Assembly: GCA_035315065.1 (NCBI GenBank)
Contig: DATFYM010000166.1
Span: 16,488 to 80,487, forward strand
Reading direction: 5' to 3'
Origin: DATFYM01 sp035315065
Lineage (GTDB): Bacteria; Acidobacteriota; Terriglobia; UBA7540
Length of the DNA: 64,000 nucleotides
Shown piece by piece: positions 37,465-45,803 of the stretch (positions within the stretch are counted from its first letter, which is position 1; every line of letters begins with the position of its first letter). A program made the position numbers and the translations under genes. The notes beneath the pieces are model-generated. The model was not told the DNA's origin, searched no databases, and saw only the letters and a list, made by a program, of their open reading frames with translations.

Positions 37465-38592
37465 ATGAAAAGAGTCGCTCGACTGTTTCTTGCCCTTGCC
37501 TGCGTGGGTACCCTGCAGGCGCAACAGTTCTCCGCGCAGGACCTGCCACAACTACGCGGCTACGAGTCCGAGCGCGCCGGTAGCTGGGACCGCAGCGGTG
37601 GCAACGCCGATTACACCCACATTCCGCCCGGCCAGACCCTCGCCATTTTCGATCAAAACGGTCCCGGGGAAATCCGCCACATCTGGATCACCCTGGCGTC
37701 GCCCGAGGCCTACCACCTGAAAAAGATGGTGCTGCGGATGTATTGGGATGACGAGAAAGAGCCGAGCGTGGAGACTCCCCTCGGCGACTTCTTCGGCCTG
37801 GGTCTCGGCGACTACCAGGTATTCCAATCGGCACTCATCACGGTGAATCCCGAGAAGGCGTTGAACTCCTATTTCCCCATGCCTTTCGCGAAGCACGGCA
37901 GGATCACGGTCACCAACGAGGGGAGCCAGGATAGTTCCGACTTCTACTGGAACATCGACTGGGTCAAGCTGCCGTCTCTCGCGCCCCACACCGCCTACTT
38001 CCACGCCCAGTACCGCCAGTGCACACCGTGCAAGGGTTGGTACAAGGGGAATTTCTACGGCAACGATTTCCGCGAGGCTCACTCGGACCCGCGCTGGTAC
38101 AACAAGTCAGGCGACCTGAACTATGTTTTCCTCGACACGCAGGGCGACGGGCAATTGGTGGGCGTCACGCTCTCCGTTTTCGAAAACCAATGGGGCGGCT
38201 GGAACGAGGGCGACGAGTTTGTCTGGATCGACGGTGAGCCGGACACCCGAATCCACGGCACCGGCGGCGAAGACTACTTCAACGGCGCCTGGGGCTTCGA
38301 CCGGCTTTACAGCACGCCGACCGTGGGCCTCATCGAGTTCACGGGCTGGCAACCGGGCGCGCGCTTCTCGATGTACCGCTGGCACCTGGAGGCGCCGATC
38401 CGTTTTCGCAAGTCGATTACGTTCAGCATGGAGGACGGCCATGCCGACCTGCGGTCCGACAACCTATTCTCGGTAGCCTACTGGTACCAATTGGAGCCTC
38501 ACTCCGGGTTTCCGACCCTGCCGCCGGTCGAGGACCGCATCCCGAAATTCAAGCCCGTCGGCGGGCCGGGGCAGGACCCCTCTATGAAGTAG
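37465..38592 (+). CDS. Secreted DUF2961 (GH172-type) protein
   Basis: 375 residues from ATG 37465 with AGGAG upstream. A signal peptide (LFLALACVGTLQAQ) precedes a DUF2961 domain (YESERAGSWDRSGGNADYTH; GEIRHIWITLASPEAYHLKK; WDDEKEPSVETPLGDFFGLG; GEDYFNGAWGF). DUF2961 proteins form glycoside hydrolase family 172, with members acting on difructose anhydrides and arabinofuranosides. The substrate here is unknown. A nested repeat cassette follows the stop directly. Confidence 0.92.
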   Translation: MKRVARLFLALACVGTLQAQQFSAQDLPQLRGYESERAGSWDRSGGNADYTHIPPGQTLAIFDQNGPGEIRHIWITLASPEAYHLKKMVLRMYWDDEKEPSVETPLGDFFGLGLGDYQVFQSALITVNPEKALNSYFPMPFAKHGRITVTNEGSQDSSDFYWNIDWVKLPSLAPHTAYFHAQYRQCTPCKGWYKGNFYGNDFREAHSDPRWYNKSGDLNYVFLDTQGDGQLVGVTLSVFENQWGGWNEGDEFVWIDGEPDTRIHGTGGEDYFNGAWGFDRLYSTPTVGLIEFTGWQPGARFSMYRWHLEAPIRFRKSITFSMEDGHADLRSDNLFSVAYWYQLEPHSGFPTLPPVEDRIPKFKPVGGPGQDPSMK

Positions 38593-38767
38593 GAGTCAGG
38601 AATCAGAAGCCAGAATGAGTTGTGAATGGTGTGAGTGGTGAATAGTGAATAGTGAATGGTGAAGGAAGACATCCATCTGAGTTTCGTCTTCAATTCACAA
38701 TTCACTATTCACAATTTACATCTCCTTCTGACTCCTCGCTCCCGACTCCTGACTCCTGGCTCCCAGC
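38590..38767. repeat. Nested hairpin cassettes entering the 3' end of era
   Basis: The outer TAGGAGTCAGGAATCAGAAG (38590-38609) pairs with the TCTGACTCC, CGACTCCTGACTCCTGG series (38725-38760). The inner GTGAATAGTGAATAGTGAAT pairs with ATTCACAATTCACTATTCAC (38690-38715). The right outer arm encodes the tail of Era. Confidence 0.75.
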
Positions 38768-39781
38768 CTCCGAATCCGCTCCACTCCACTCGCCCGCTTC
38801 GTTTCGGTAATCCAGTTCCGCCACCACCGTGCGATTATCGCGCCACTGCGGTTCCACCTTGACGTAAAGTTCCAAAAACACCTTGGGCGGGAGCAGTTTT
38901 TCAAGTTCCAGCCGGGCTTCGGTGCCAATCTGCTTCAGGCGCTCGCCACCGGCCCCGATCACGATCGGCTTCTGCGACTCCTTTTCCACCACCACCGTGG
39001 CGCTGATCCGTGTCAGGGTCGGCGTCTCTTCGAATTGATCGATCAGCACCGCCGTGACGTAAGGCATTTCCTGCCGCGTGTGGCTGATGATCTTTTCGCG
39101 AATGATTTCGGCAGCGAGAAAGCGCTCCGGCTGATCGGTGTAAACATCCGGCGGGAAATACTGCGGACCTTCCGGCAGTAGCTTAACCACCGCCGTGAGG
39201 AGCTCGTCGAGACCCGCACCGGACTTGGCGGAAATGGGAATGATCTCCGCAAAATCGTACAGCTTCGAATAGCGGTCGATCAGCGGCAGCAAGCGTGGCT
39301 TGTGAATCTTGTCGATTTTGTTCAGCGCCAGGATAGTGGTCGGCGAGTATTGCCTCAGCAGTTCGATCGCGAACTGGTCGCCTTTGCCAAACTTCTCTGC
39401 CGCATCAACAATGAGGAGCGCCAGATCGCGCTCCTGGAGCGCCTGTCGAACGAACTCCATCATCTGCCGGTTGAGGCCCGAGAGTGGTTTGTGGATGCCC
39501 GGCGTATCCATGAAGATGATCTGCGCGCCGGGCCGGTTGGCGATGCCGAGAATCCGATTCCGCGTGGTTTGTGGGACAGGAGTCACGATCGAGACCTTCA
39601 TCCCCACCAGAGCGTTGATCAACGTGCTCTTGCCCGCGTTGGGCCGCCCCACGATGGCGACGAAACCAGACTTGTGGGAAGAGAGGGAGTCGGGAGTAGG
39701 GAGTGGGGAATCGGGAGCTGGGCCTTGCGAGTCCGCGATGAGGATTCGAGACTCGTCTGCGGTGGTCCTCACTTTTGCCAT
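38705..39781 (-). CDS. era: GTPase Era with repeat-encoded N- and C-terminal extensions
   Basis: 358 residues. 16S rRNA maturation and ribosome assembly GTPase. G1 GRPNAGKSTL (about 44-51), G3 DTPG, G4 NKID and a C-terminal KH domain (IVIGAGGERLKQIGTEARLE) are intact. Usual Era proteins start a few residues before G1 and have about 300 residues. Here about 36 extra N-terminal residues (PAPDSPLPTPDSLSSHKS) and a tail of about 25 (GSQESGVGSEESEG) come from GGGAGTA and GAGTCAG words. No other start codon lies between 39781 and G1. It is the last gene of phoH-ybeY-corC-era. Confidence 0.95.
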   Translation of the reverse strand: MAKVRTTADESRILIADSQGPAPDSPLPTPDSLSSHKSGFVAIVGRPNAGKSTLINALVGMKVSIVTPVPQTTRNRILGIANRPGAQIIFMDTPGIHKPLSGLNRQMMEFVRQALQERDLALLIVDAAEKFGKGDQFAIELLRQYSPTTILALNKIDKIHKPRLLPLIDRYSKLYDFAEIIPISAKSGAGLDELLTAVVKLLPEGPQYFPPDVYTDQPERFLAAEIIREKIISHTRQEMPYVTAVLIDQFEETPTLTRISATVVVEKESQKPIVIGAGGERLKQIGTEARLELEKLLPPKVFLELYVKVEPQWRDNRTVVAELDYRNEAGEWSGADSEAGSQESGVGSEESEGDVNCE

Positions 39782-39849
39782 TTGCCCTTTGCCTTTCTTG
39801 CTTTCTGCCTTCTGCTTACTGCCTACTGCCGACTGCTTACTGCTTACTG
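39688..39849. repeat. Repeat tracts over the era start and corC end
   Basis: GGGAGTCGGGAGTAGGGAGT (39688-39707) lies within the era N-terminus. Further on, TTTTGCCATTTGCCCTTTGC (39776-39795) contains the era start codon (complement) and runs into CTTCTGCTTACTGCCTACTG words (39811 on), which supply the CNNM/CorC stop region. Confidence 0.65.
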
Positions 39850-41123
39850 TCCGTAATGTCCGCCGCGGGCTCCGCCGGTGGCGTCACCTTGAGTCGCACC
39901 TTGAGCACCGTCCGCTCGCTGGCCTCCAGCACTTCGATCGCCAGCCCGTCCGCTTCCACTTTCTCGCCCGGCGCCGGAACGTGACCCAGTTCGGCCAGCA
40001 CCAGACCGCCGACAGTGGAATAGTCGCGGCCTTCTACATCGACGTGGAGCCGGTCGGCGACATGCGAGAGCTCGGTGGTACCCGCCGCCAGATACGTGTT
40101 CTCCGATTCCTGCACGAGATCGTCGGGGTGCGGTTCAGCTTCGTCGCGAATCTCGCCCACGATCTCTTCCACCAAATCCTCAACCGTCACCAGCCCCGCG
40201 ACGCTTCCATACTCGTCGATCACAATCGCGAGCTGGTTGGTCGACTGTTGCAGTTCCTTCAATAGCTCGGTATTGCGCTTGGTCTCCGGCACGAAGGCCA
40301 CGGGCCGCACTAATTGACGCAGGTTCGCCTTCGATTGCTCGTCGGTGGGCACCGCCAGCAGGTCGTGCACGTTGATGATGCCTTCCATGTGATCGAGGTC
40401 GCCCGCGTAGACGGGATAGCGCGAGTGCCGGGTCTCCCGGAAAAGCTGGCGCAACGCTTCCACCGGCTGATTGATGTCGAGGGCGGCGATTTCCGGGCGC
40501 GGGGTCATCACTTCGCGCACCACCTTGTCGCCGAACTCCACCACCGATTGCAGCATCTCGCCCTGGCCCTTCTCGATCAGCCCCTCCTTCTCGCCTACTT
40601 CGATGAGATCCTCGAATTCGTCCTGGGTGTTAGGTTCTTCAGGCTTCGTCTCCTCGGACTCGAGCAGGCGCGTGATGGTGGCTGAAATCAGGATGGGGAA
40701 AGTGAGCGGCACGGCAGCAAAAACGGCAACGCGCAGCAGCGGCAGCCACTGCTCCAGGATCGCTTCCGGCTCGTCGTGTCGCGCCACCATGAGGAAAGGA
40801 ATCAACTGGTCCACGATGGCCACCACGCTCAAAACCACCAGCAGGGCCACGCCGAGGTTTTCCCAGAGGCGTCCAGGCTGAAGCACGAACAAGAGTCCGG
40901 TGAGGCCCACGGCGAAGAAGGCCATGAGCACCCCGTGTAGCGCGGAGATCGAAATGCCCACACGCTCGCGGTCCGCCTGAAAACGACGGCCGGGCTGCGG
41001 CTGAAAAAGCCGGCGCCCCGCCACCGACGGAAGCCTGCGCATCAGCAGGCGCAGATACGAGGCCACCGAACTGACGCCGACGAGAGCGGCGAGAGCCAGA
41101 ATCCAGAGGAGAGTAAGCAGCAT
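39837..41123 (-). CDS. CNNM/CorC-family transporter-associated protein with CBS pair
   Basis: 428 residues from ATG 41123; the frame to 41156 begins inside repeats. Four membrane segments at the N-terminus (LLTLLWILALAALVGVSSVA; GVLMAFFAVGLTGLLFVLQP) are followed by two CBS domains (about 205-320; VREVMTPRPEIAALDINQPV, VYAGDLDHMEGIINVHDLL, LAIVIDEYGSVAGLVTVEDL) and a CorC_HlyC domain at the end. The family is linked to Mg/Co efflux. It lies in the conserved ybeY-corC-era order. Confidence 0.92.
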   Translation of the reverse strand: MLLTLLWILALAALVGVSSVASYLRLLMRRLPSVAGRRLFQPQPGRRFQADRERVGISISALHGVLMAFFAVGLTGLLFVLQPGRLWENLGVALLVVLSVVAIVDQLIPFLMVARHDEPEAILEQWLPLLRVAVFAAVPLTFPILISATITRLLESEETKPEEPNTQDEFEDLIEVGEKEGLIEKGQGEMLQSVVEFGDKVVREVMTPRPEIAALDINQPVEALRQLFRETRHSRYPVYAGDLDHMEGIINVHDLLAVPTDEQSKANLRQLVRPVAFVPETKRNTELLKELQQSTNQLAIVIDEYGSVAGLVTVEDLVEEIVGEIRDEAEPHPDDLVQESENTYLAAGTTELSHVADRLHVDVEGRDYSTVGGLVLAELGHVPAPGEKVEADGLAIEVLEASERTVLKVRLKVTPPAEPAADITDSKQ

Positions 41124-41125
41124 AA

Positions 41126-41224
41126 AGAAAATCAAAAGGCAAAGGGCAAATGGCAAAGGGCAAAAGTGAAGAGCGTAGGGTTCTTAACCTTTGCCTTTTG
41201 CCATTTGCCTTTTGCCATTTGATT
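41126..41224. repeat. Hairpin cassette of GGCAAAG/GGCAAAT words
   Basis: Left AAATCAAAAGGCAAAGGGCA then AATGGCAAAGGGC (41129-41161), right TTTGCCTTTTGCCATTTGCC then TTTTGCCATTTGATTTG (41190-41226). The right arm encodes the YbeY C-terminus (NKSNGKRQMAKGKG) and its stop. Confidence 0.8.
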
Positions 41225-41795
41225 TGTTCTTGCTTTCTTCCGCGATCCCCAGCCTTTCCCGGAGCGAAAGTTCGATCGCCGTCATCTCTCCGTGGTCGGT
41301 CGCATGGTCGTAGCCGAGCAGGTGCAAAAGTCCATGAAGAATCAGCCAGCGGATCTCGTTCTCCGTCGAGTGTCCTTCCTGCCGGGCATTAGCCCGAGCC
41401 GTCTCGGCGGAGATGACAATATCGCCCAAGAAATGGCGCCACTCGGCGTTAGAAACTGGAAACTGGAAACTGGAAACTCGATCCTTTCGGCCACGGTTTG
41501 GGTTTCCCCTAGGGTGTTGACCTTCGTCTCGCGAGTTTCGACTCTCCAGTTTCCAATTTCCAGTTTCTGACTCCGAGTCTGCCTCCCACGGAAACGAGAG
41601 CACATCCGTGGGTCGGGTCTGGCCACGATGCGTAGCGTTCAGTCGCTCCATCTCCCTGTCGCCCACGAAGCACACGTTGAAGTCGCGCCGCCCCAGTTTC
41701 AAGAGTGTGCGCAGACGCCTGACGAAGACCTTGGTGCCCGCGACATCGATGGCGACACTCTTTTGCCGGTTGATGACCACGTTCAGCACTCGCAA
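41184..41795 (-). CDS. ybeY: Endoribonuclease YbeY with in-frame repeat-cassette insertion
   Basis: 203 residues, about 45 more than usual. Zinc endoribonuclease for rRNA maturation. The active-site HGLLHLLGYDHATDHGEM (His about 154, 158, 164) is intact. Between TDVLSFPWEA and LGDIVIS, usually 12-18 residues, lie about 50, including ETGNWKLESRNS and VSSFQFPVSNAEWRH. These are the translation of a complete hairpin cassette of GGAAACT words. The frame is kept across it, so the protein is probably made with this loop. The C-terminus is also cassette-encoded. Confidence 0.93.
   Translation of the reverse strand: MRVLNVVINRQKSVAIDVAGTKVFVRRLRTLLKLGRRDFNVCFVGDREMERLNATHRGQTRPTDVLSFPWEADSESETGNWKLESRNSRDEGQHPRGNPNRGRKDRVSSFQFPVSNAEWRHFLGDIVISAETARANARQEGHSTENEIRWLILHGLLHLLGYDHATDHGEMTAIELSLRERLGIAEESKNKSNGKRQMAKGKG
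41450..41569. repeat. Complete hairpin cassette inside the ybeY coding sequence
   Basis: Left AGAAACTGGAAACTGGAAAC then TGGAAACTCG (41451-41480), right CGAGTTTCGACTCTCCAGTT then TCCAATTTCCAGTTTCT (41532-41568). Spacer of about 50 bp. The whole element is in frame within the gene. Confidence 0.85.
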
Positions 41796-41852
41796 TCAAA
41801 CCAGGTACTGCTACTTCGAAACTTCTCTGTGCCTCGCATAGAATAGGAGCTC

Positions 41853-42024
41853 AACGCAGAGGCCACAGAGGTGCAGAGACTACCCTTCCCCCGAATCCCG
41901 TGAGCGCGATGGCGAAAGCCTTTTGCTTCGAGCGTCCAACGAAAAGAATTCACCTCGAACATCACGGAAGCGCACCCCGACACCCCTGTTCTCTGCGACT
42001 CTGTGGCTCCGTGAACTCTGCGTC
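41853..42024. repeat. Hairpin cassette of CACAGAG words between phoH and ybeY
   Basis: Left AACGCAGAGGCCACAGAGGT then GCAGAGA (41853-41879), right TCTCTGCGACTCTGTGGCTC then CGTGAACTCTGCGT (41991-42024). A further tract of CGAGTTTCGA words (42067-42122) encodes the PhoH C-terminus (ESKLEVRNSKIETRNS). Confidence 0.7.
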
Positions 42025-42065
42025 GAGTTCTGGTTCTTCGAGTGCAAGCGAGCCAGCCGGCTCTT

Positions 42066-43085
42066 CTACGAGTTTCGAGTTTCGATCTTCGAGTTTCGCA
42101 CTTCGAGTTTCGATTCGCGCCCGTTGTCGGCGGCGGCGGCCTTCGACTGGTCGAACTCCTCGTAGGCACGGATGATGCGCTGCACCAGGCTATGGCGCAC
42201 CACGTCGCGCTCGGTGAAGTAGACGAAGGCGATTCCCTCCACCCGCGAGACCACGTCGATAGCCTCGATCAGGCCGGAGCGCCGCTCGCTGGGCAGGTCG
42301 ATCTGGGTGATGTCGCCGGTAACCACCGCCTTGGAGTTGAAGCCCAGCCGCGTCAGGAACATCTTCATCTGCTCGCTGGTGGTATTCTGCGCTTCGTCGA
42401 GGATCACGAAAGCGTCGTTCAGCGTCCGCCCGCGCATGAAGGCAATGGGTGCGATCTCGATGATGCTTTTCTCGATGTACCGCTCCACCCGGTCGGGATC
42501 CAGCACGTCGTAAAGCGCGTCGTAAAGCGGACGCAGGTAGGGGTTCACCTTCTCCTGGAGCGTGCCGGGCAGGAAGCCGAGGCGCTCGCCCGCCTCCACC
42601 GCCGGCCGCGCCAGAATGATGCGGCTGACTTCCTTGGTCAGCAGCGCGTCCACCGCCATGGCCACCGCCAGATACGTCTTGCCGGTGCCGGAGGGCCCGA
42701 TGCCGAACACCATGTCGTGCCGTTCGATGGCGTCCACGTAGCGGCGCTGGTTGAGGCTCTTGGGCGCAATCGACTTCTTGCCGAAGGCCCGCGGGCGGCC
42801 GGCTTCCGCCAGGCCCTTCAGCGTCGCGGTGGGATCCTGTGCCAGGATGCGCAGGAACGATTGCACGTCCCCGGCCTCAAAGCGGGCGCCGTGGGCCACC
42901 AGATCGGCGTAGTCTCCCACCAGTTGCTGCGCGCGTTGCACGTTGCGCTCCGAACCCTCAATTTCGAGCTGATCGTCTCCGAGGTGCGTGGTGACGCCGA
43001 AACTCTTCTCCAACAGTTTCAGGTTTTCGTCGAACGTACCAAACAATTGTTCGACGCCTTTTTCGACCTTTACACTGGTTTTCAT
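42066..43085 (-). CDS. phoH: PhoH-family ATPase
   Basis: 339 residues. P-loop ATPase with Walker A GPSGTGKTYLAVAMAVDALL (about 145) and Walker B VILDEAQNTT, GDITQIDLP, and the conserved IILARPAVEAGERLGFLPGT. An N-terminal KH-like part (EIEGSERNVQRAQQLVGDYA) is present. PhoH proteins are linked to RNA metabolism together with YbeY. The last 16 residues are repeat-encoded. It is the first gene of the minus-strand phoH-ybeY-corC-era set; spacing to ybeY is 270 bp because of inserted repeats. Confidence 0.95.
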   Translation of the reverse strand: MKTSVKVEKGVEQLFGTFDENLKLLEKSFGVTTHLGDDQLEIEGSERNVQRAQQLVGDYADLVAHGARFEAGDVQSFLRILAQDPTATLKGLAEAGRPRAFGKKSIAPKSLNQRRYVDAIERHDMVFGIGPSGTGKTYLAVAMAVDALLTKEVSRIILARPAVEAGERLGFLPGTLQEKVNPYLRPLYDALYDVLDPDRVERYIEKSIIEIAPIAFMRGRTLNDAFVILDEAQNTTSEQMKMFLTRLGFNSKAVVTGDITQIDLPSERRSGLIEAIDVVSRVEGIAFVYFTERDVVRHSLVQRIIRAYEEFDQSKAAAADNGRESKLEVRNSKIETRNS

Positions 43086-43262
43086 ACGGAGATGGGTACC
43101 TCGCGAGACCCAAGCATCAGAAGGTAGGATTCACGCCGGGAAGTAAACAGACGGTGGGCCCGGTCAGGCCGAAAGCGACGAGGCTCGAAATGAATGATCG
43201 ATGCATTCCCTCATTAATTACCATACCAAGCACGCCGCCTAAAGTCAATACCCTCTGGGAGC

Positions 43263-43280
43263 GCGGGCGTCCCGCCCGCC
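43263..43280. repeat. GCGGGCGTCCCGCCCGC hairpin
   Basis: A GC-rich palindrome lies in the gap behind the phoH start, of a simple class separate from the multi-word cassettes. No U-tract follows. Confidence 0.5.
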
Positions 43281-43287
43281 CTTTAAA

Positions 43288-43660
43288 AGCGGCTAGTGGT
43301 TAGCAAGAGAAGTTGAAGGTCGAAGGTTGAAGAGTCAAGGCAGGTCCTTCAATTGGAGAGGGTGTATACTCATTAGCATGGAGAAAATAAAAATCGAACA
43401 GCACAGTTTTGCGGGGAGCTTGTGGTGCAGCGGTTGGCTGTTTACCATCGGGTTTCTACACCTGACTTTTTGGAAGGGCGTCCTGGCGATTCTGTTGTGG
43501 CCGTACTATCTTGGTGCAGCGTTCAGCTCGCTGCTGCACTAATCAAGATCGACCACTTTATGCCGAATCGCCTGCACCACGCGGAACCCTCCCCTTTCGC
43601 TCTTGAACTCAAACCTCGAAGTTTCGACTTCTCTTGCTAGCCACTCGCCACTAACCACTT
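43288..43660. repeat. Pair of cassette arms that enclose a small gene
   Basis: Left GGCTAGTGGTTAGCAAGAGA then AGTTGAAGGTCGAAGGTTG (43291-43329). The reverse complement appears at 43607-43658 (TCGACTTCTCTTGCTAGCCA then CTCGCCACTAACCACTT). Both arms combine the GTGGTTA and GTTGAAGG words in the same order, and the loop of about 270 bp holds the 54-residue gene. Confidence 0.7.
43378..43542 (+). CDS. Small membrane protein, 54 residues
   Basis: It begins MEKIKIEQHSFAGSLWCSGW and continues with two hydrophobic segments (LFTIGFLHLTFWKGVLAILL, WPYYLGAAFSSLL). It has the character of a conserved small inner membrane protein; I cannot name it. TATACT at 43364-43369 would put a transcript start close to the ATG, so it may be leaderless. 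It lies wholly inside the loop between two repeat arms. Confidence 0.6.
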   Translation: MEKIKIEQHSFAGSLWCSGWLFTIGFLHLTFWKGVLAILLWPYYLGAAFSSLLH

Positions 43661-43723
43661 CTGACGCGCTCGCGTGTAAAATGGATGCCGGCCAGATCGA
43701 CACTCGAGCCAAGGAGGAGCGCC

Positions 43724-45193
43724 ATGCGCAAGAGTCTTTGCCTTATGGGCCCTATCGGCGTGATAGCAGCGGCGTTGCTAGTGGCGGCAACGTTGCGCGC
43801 CCAGGGCCAGCTTTCCAAGCTGGTGCAGGATTTCGTCAAGGTGAGCGCTCCGGTGGTGGCGCTGGAGCACGTCCGCGTCATCGACGGCACGGGAGCCGCG
43901 CCCGCCGAGGATCAAACGGTGGTGATCGAGAACGGACGTATTCGCGCCGTGGGCAGTGCCGGAAGCACAACGCCGCCGCCGGGCGCCCAGGCGCTCGACC
44001 TCAGCGGTTACACCGTGATTCCCGGCCCCGTCGGCATGCACGACCACTTGTTTTATCCCAGCCAGTTCGCGGAGCGCGCTTCGGCCGGCCGGGTGGTCCT
44101 TTACAACGAGATGGGCTTCAGCTTTCCGCGGCTGTATCTGGCCGGCGGGGTCACGAGCCTTCGCACCACGGGCAGCGTAGAGCCTTATACGGACCTGAGC
44201 CTGAAGAAACTCATCGACCAAGGTGAGACGCCCGGACCCAAGATCCACGTCACCGGGCCTTATCTGGAAGGCCCGGGAGCCTACACGCCTAACATGCACG
44301 AGCTTGCAGACGCGGAGGACGCAGCGCGCACGGTCAACTATTGGGCCGCGGAAGGCGCGACCTCTTTCAAGGCCTACATGCATATCACGCGCGCCGAACT
44401 CAAGGCGGCGATCGAGGCTGCGCACGGGCGCGGCATCAAGGTGACCGGCCACCTGTGCAGCATCGGTTTCATGGAGGCCGCCGCGCTGGGGATCGATGAC
44501 CTCGAGCATGGTCTCTTCGTGGACACCGAGTTCGACCAAGGCAAGCAGCCCGACGTGTGTCCCTCGCAACAACTCACCGCCGCGACGATGGCCGACCTCG
44601 ACGTGGAAAGCGCGCCGGTGCAGGGCATGATCCGCGACCTGGTGAGCCACCACGTGGCCGTGACTTCCACCCTGCCGGTCTTTGAGATCTCCGTGCCGGA
44701 CCGGCCTCCCCTCCAGACGCGTGTGCTGGACGTACTCTCCGGGCCGTCAAGGATCGATTACCTCACCACGCGTGCCCTGGTGGGCCAGCGCGAGCACTCC
44801 AACGCGTCGACGAACCTGGGCAAAGAAATGCAGTTCGAACGCGATTTCGTCAAGGCCGGCGGCCTGTTGCTGGCCGGACTCGATCCCACCGGTTATGGCG
44901 GCGTAGTGGCCGGCTTCGGCGATCAGCGGGAAGTGGAACTGCTGGTGCAGGCCGGCTTCTCGCCGACCGAAGCCATCCACATCGCCACCGAAAACGGAGC
45001 ACAGTTCCTTGGCGAAGCCGACAAGATTGGAACCGTCGCTCCCGGCAAATTGGCGGACCTGGTGGTGGTCCATGGCAATCCTGCCGCCAACATTGAGGAC
45101 ATCGAGAAGGTGGGGATCGTCTTCAAGGACGGCGTCGGATATGACTCCGCCAAGCTGATCGAGTCCGTGCGCGGCGCCGTGGGGCTGCGCTGA
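43724..45193 (+). CDS. Secreted amidohydrolase (imidazolonepropionase-like)
   Basis: 489 residues from ATG 43724 with AAGGAGG in front. A signal peptide (GVIAAALLVAATLRAQ) precedes a composite barrel: VRVIDGTGAAPAEDQTVVIE, HxH in GMHDHLF, metal-site SFKAYMHITRAELKAAIEAA, VTGHLCSIGFMEAAALGIDD LEHG, and LLAGLDPTGYGG. The C-terminal strand returns to the sandwich (GTVAPGKLADLVVVHGNPAA). Substrates in this family vary (peptides, cyclic amides). The last 52 bp are duplicated after the next gene. Confidence 0.9.
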   Translation: MRKSLCLMGPIGVIAAALLVAATLRAQGQLSKLVQDFVKVSAPVVALEHVRVIDGTGAAPAEDQTVVIENGRIRAVGSAGSTTPPPGAQALDLSGYTVIPGPVGMHDHLFYPSQFAERASAGRVVLYNEMGFSFPRLYLAGGVTSLRTTGSVEPYTDLSLKKLIDQGETPGPKIHVTGPYLEGPGAYTPNMHELADAEDAARTVNYWAAEGATSFKAYMHITRAELKAAIEAAHGRGIKVTGHLCSIGFMEAAALGIDDLEHGLFVDTEFDQGKQPDVCPSQQLTAATMADLDVESAPVQGMIRDLVSHHVAVTSTLPVFEISVPDRPPLQTRVLDVLSGPSRIDYLTTRALVGQREHSNASTNLGKEMQFERDFVKAGGLLLAGLDPTGYGGVVAGFGDQREVELLVQAGFSPTEAIHIATENGAQFLGEADKIGTVAPGKLADLVVVHGNPAANIEDIEKVGIVFKDGVGYDSAKLIESVRGAVGLR

Positions 45194-45195
45194 CC
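45142..45195 (+). repeat. 54-bp direct repeat, copy A (3' end of the amidohydrolase gene)
   Basis: It starts TGACTCCGCCAAGCTGATCG and ends GGGGCTGCGCTGACC. Copy B at 45801-45854 differs at about four positions. It flanks the secreted-protein gene 45321-45803. Confidence 0.85.
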
Positions 45196-45320
45196 GGCAC
45201 CCGCACCCTCGCGAAATCAATGTAATGCGAGATGTTCTTAGCGGGAATGCCCAGCGGTGGACGATGGCAGTACCAACTATTGAAGGAACACTGTTTCACG
45301 ATCAGTTGGGGAGGCAAGAA

Positions 45321-45803
45321 ATGAGAACTGTGATTCGGTTTGCGCTCAGTTTACTCTTGATGTTTTCCAGTCTTGCGGCTGTCGCCACGAACGGCCTAGC
45401 AAGCGATTTTGATCTCCTCAAGCAAAAACTCGATGGACGGTGGACTTTTTTCGAAGACAAAGAAAAGTATGAAACGACATTCGAGCCGATCTCGCATGGG
45501 GCCGCGTTGCTGGAAAGAAACGCGGGATTCACGGTGGTCTATTATCCTGATGGCGGTTCGATGATGATGACCCTATTTACGAAGGACGGCTATCAGGTCA
45601 GACTGCGCGGTCACGGAATTGACCAGAAGTCCTCTTCCATAGACTTCGCTTTTCAAGATGCGACCAATTTGCCTGCCGGCGCCACTTATATCAACGGCCT
45701 GACCCTGACATTCAAGGACAAAGATCACATAGTCGAGAAATGGAAGATGGTCGATGCCAGCGGGTCCCAGTCCAGCTTCGACTTTGAGCTGACGCGAAAG
45801 TGA
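45321..45803 (+). CDS. Secreted protein of unknown function, inserted between repeats
   Basis: 160 residues. A signal peptide (VIRFALSLLLMFSSLAAVAT) is followed by a beta-rich domain: WTFFEDKEKYETTFEPISHG, FTVVYYPDGGSMMMTLFTKD, LTFKDKDHIVEKWKMVDASG. It resembles DUF1579-like or lipocalin-like small secreted proteins; the match is weak. GGGGAGG lies upstream of the ATG. Its TGA stop is the first three bases of direct repeat B, and base use is lower in GC than the neighbours by eye. It looks like a gene carried in with a duplication of the amidohydrolase 3' end. Confidence 0.8.
   Translation: MRTVIRFALSLLLMFSSLAAVATNGLASDFDLLKQKLDGRWTFFEDKEKYETTFEPISHGAALLERNAGFTVVYYPDGGSMMMTLFTKDGYQVRLRGHGIDQKSSSIDFAFQDATNLPAGATYINGLTLTFKDKDHIVEKWKMVDASGSQSSFDFELTRK

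Noticed and set aside
42042..43127. Plus-strand frame of 361 codons opposite phoH
   Set aside because: A shadow of the clearly recognisable PhoH protein; the composition is His/Val/Gln-rich as typical of antisense frames in GC-rich DNA.
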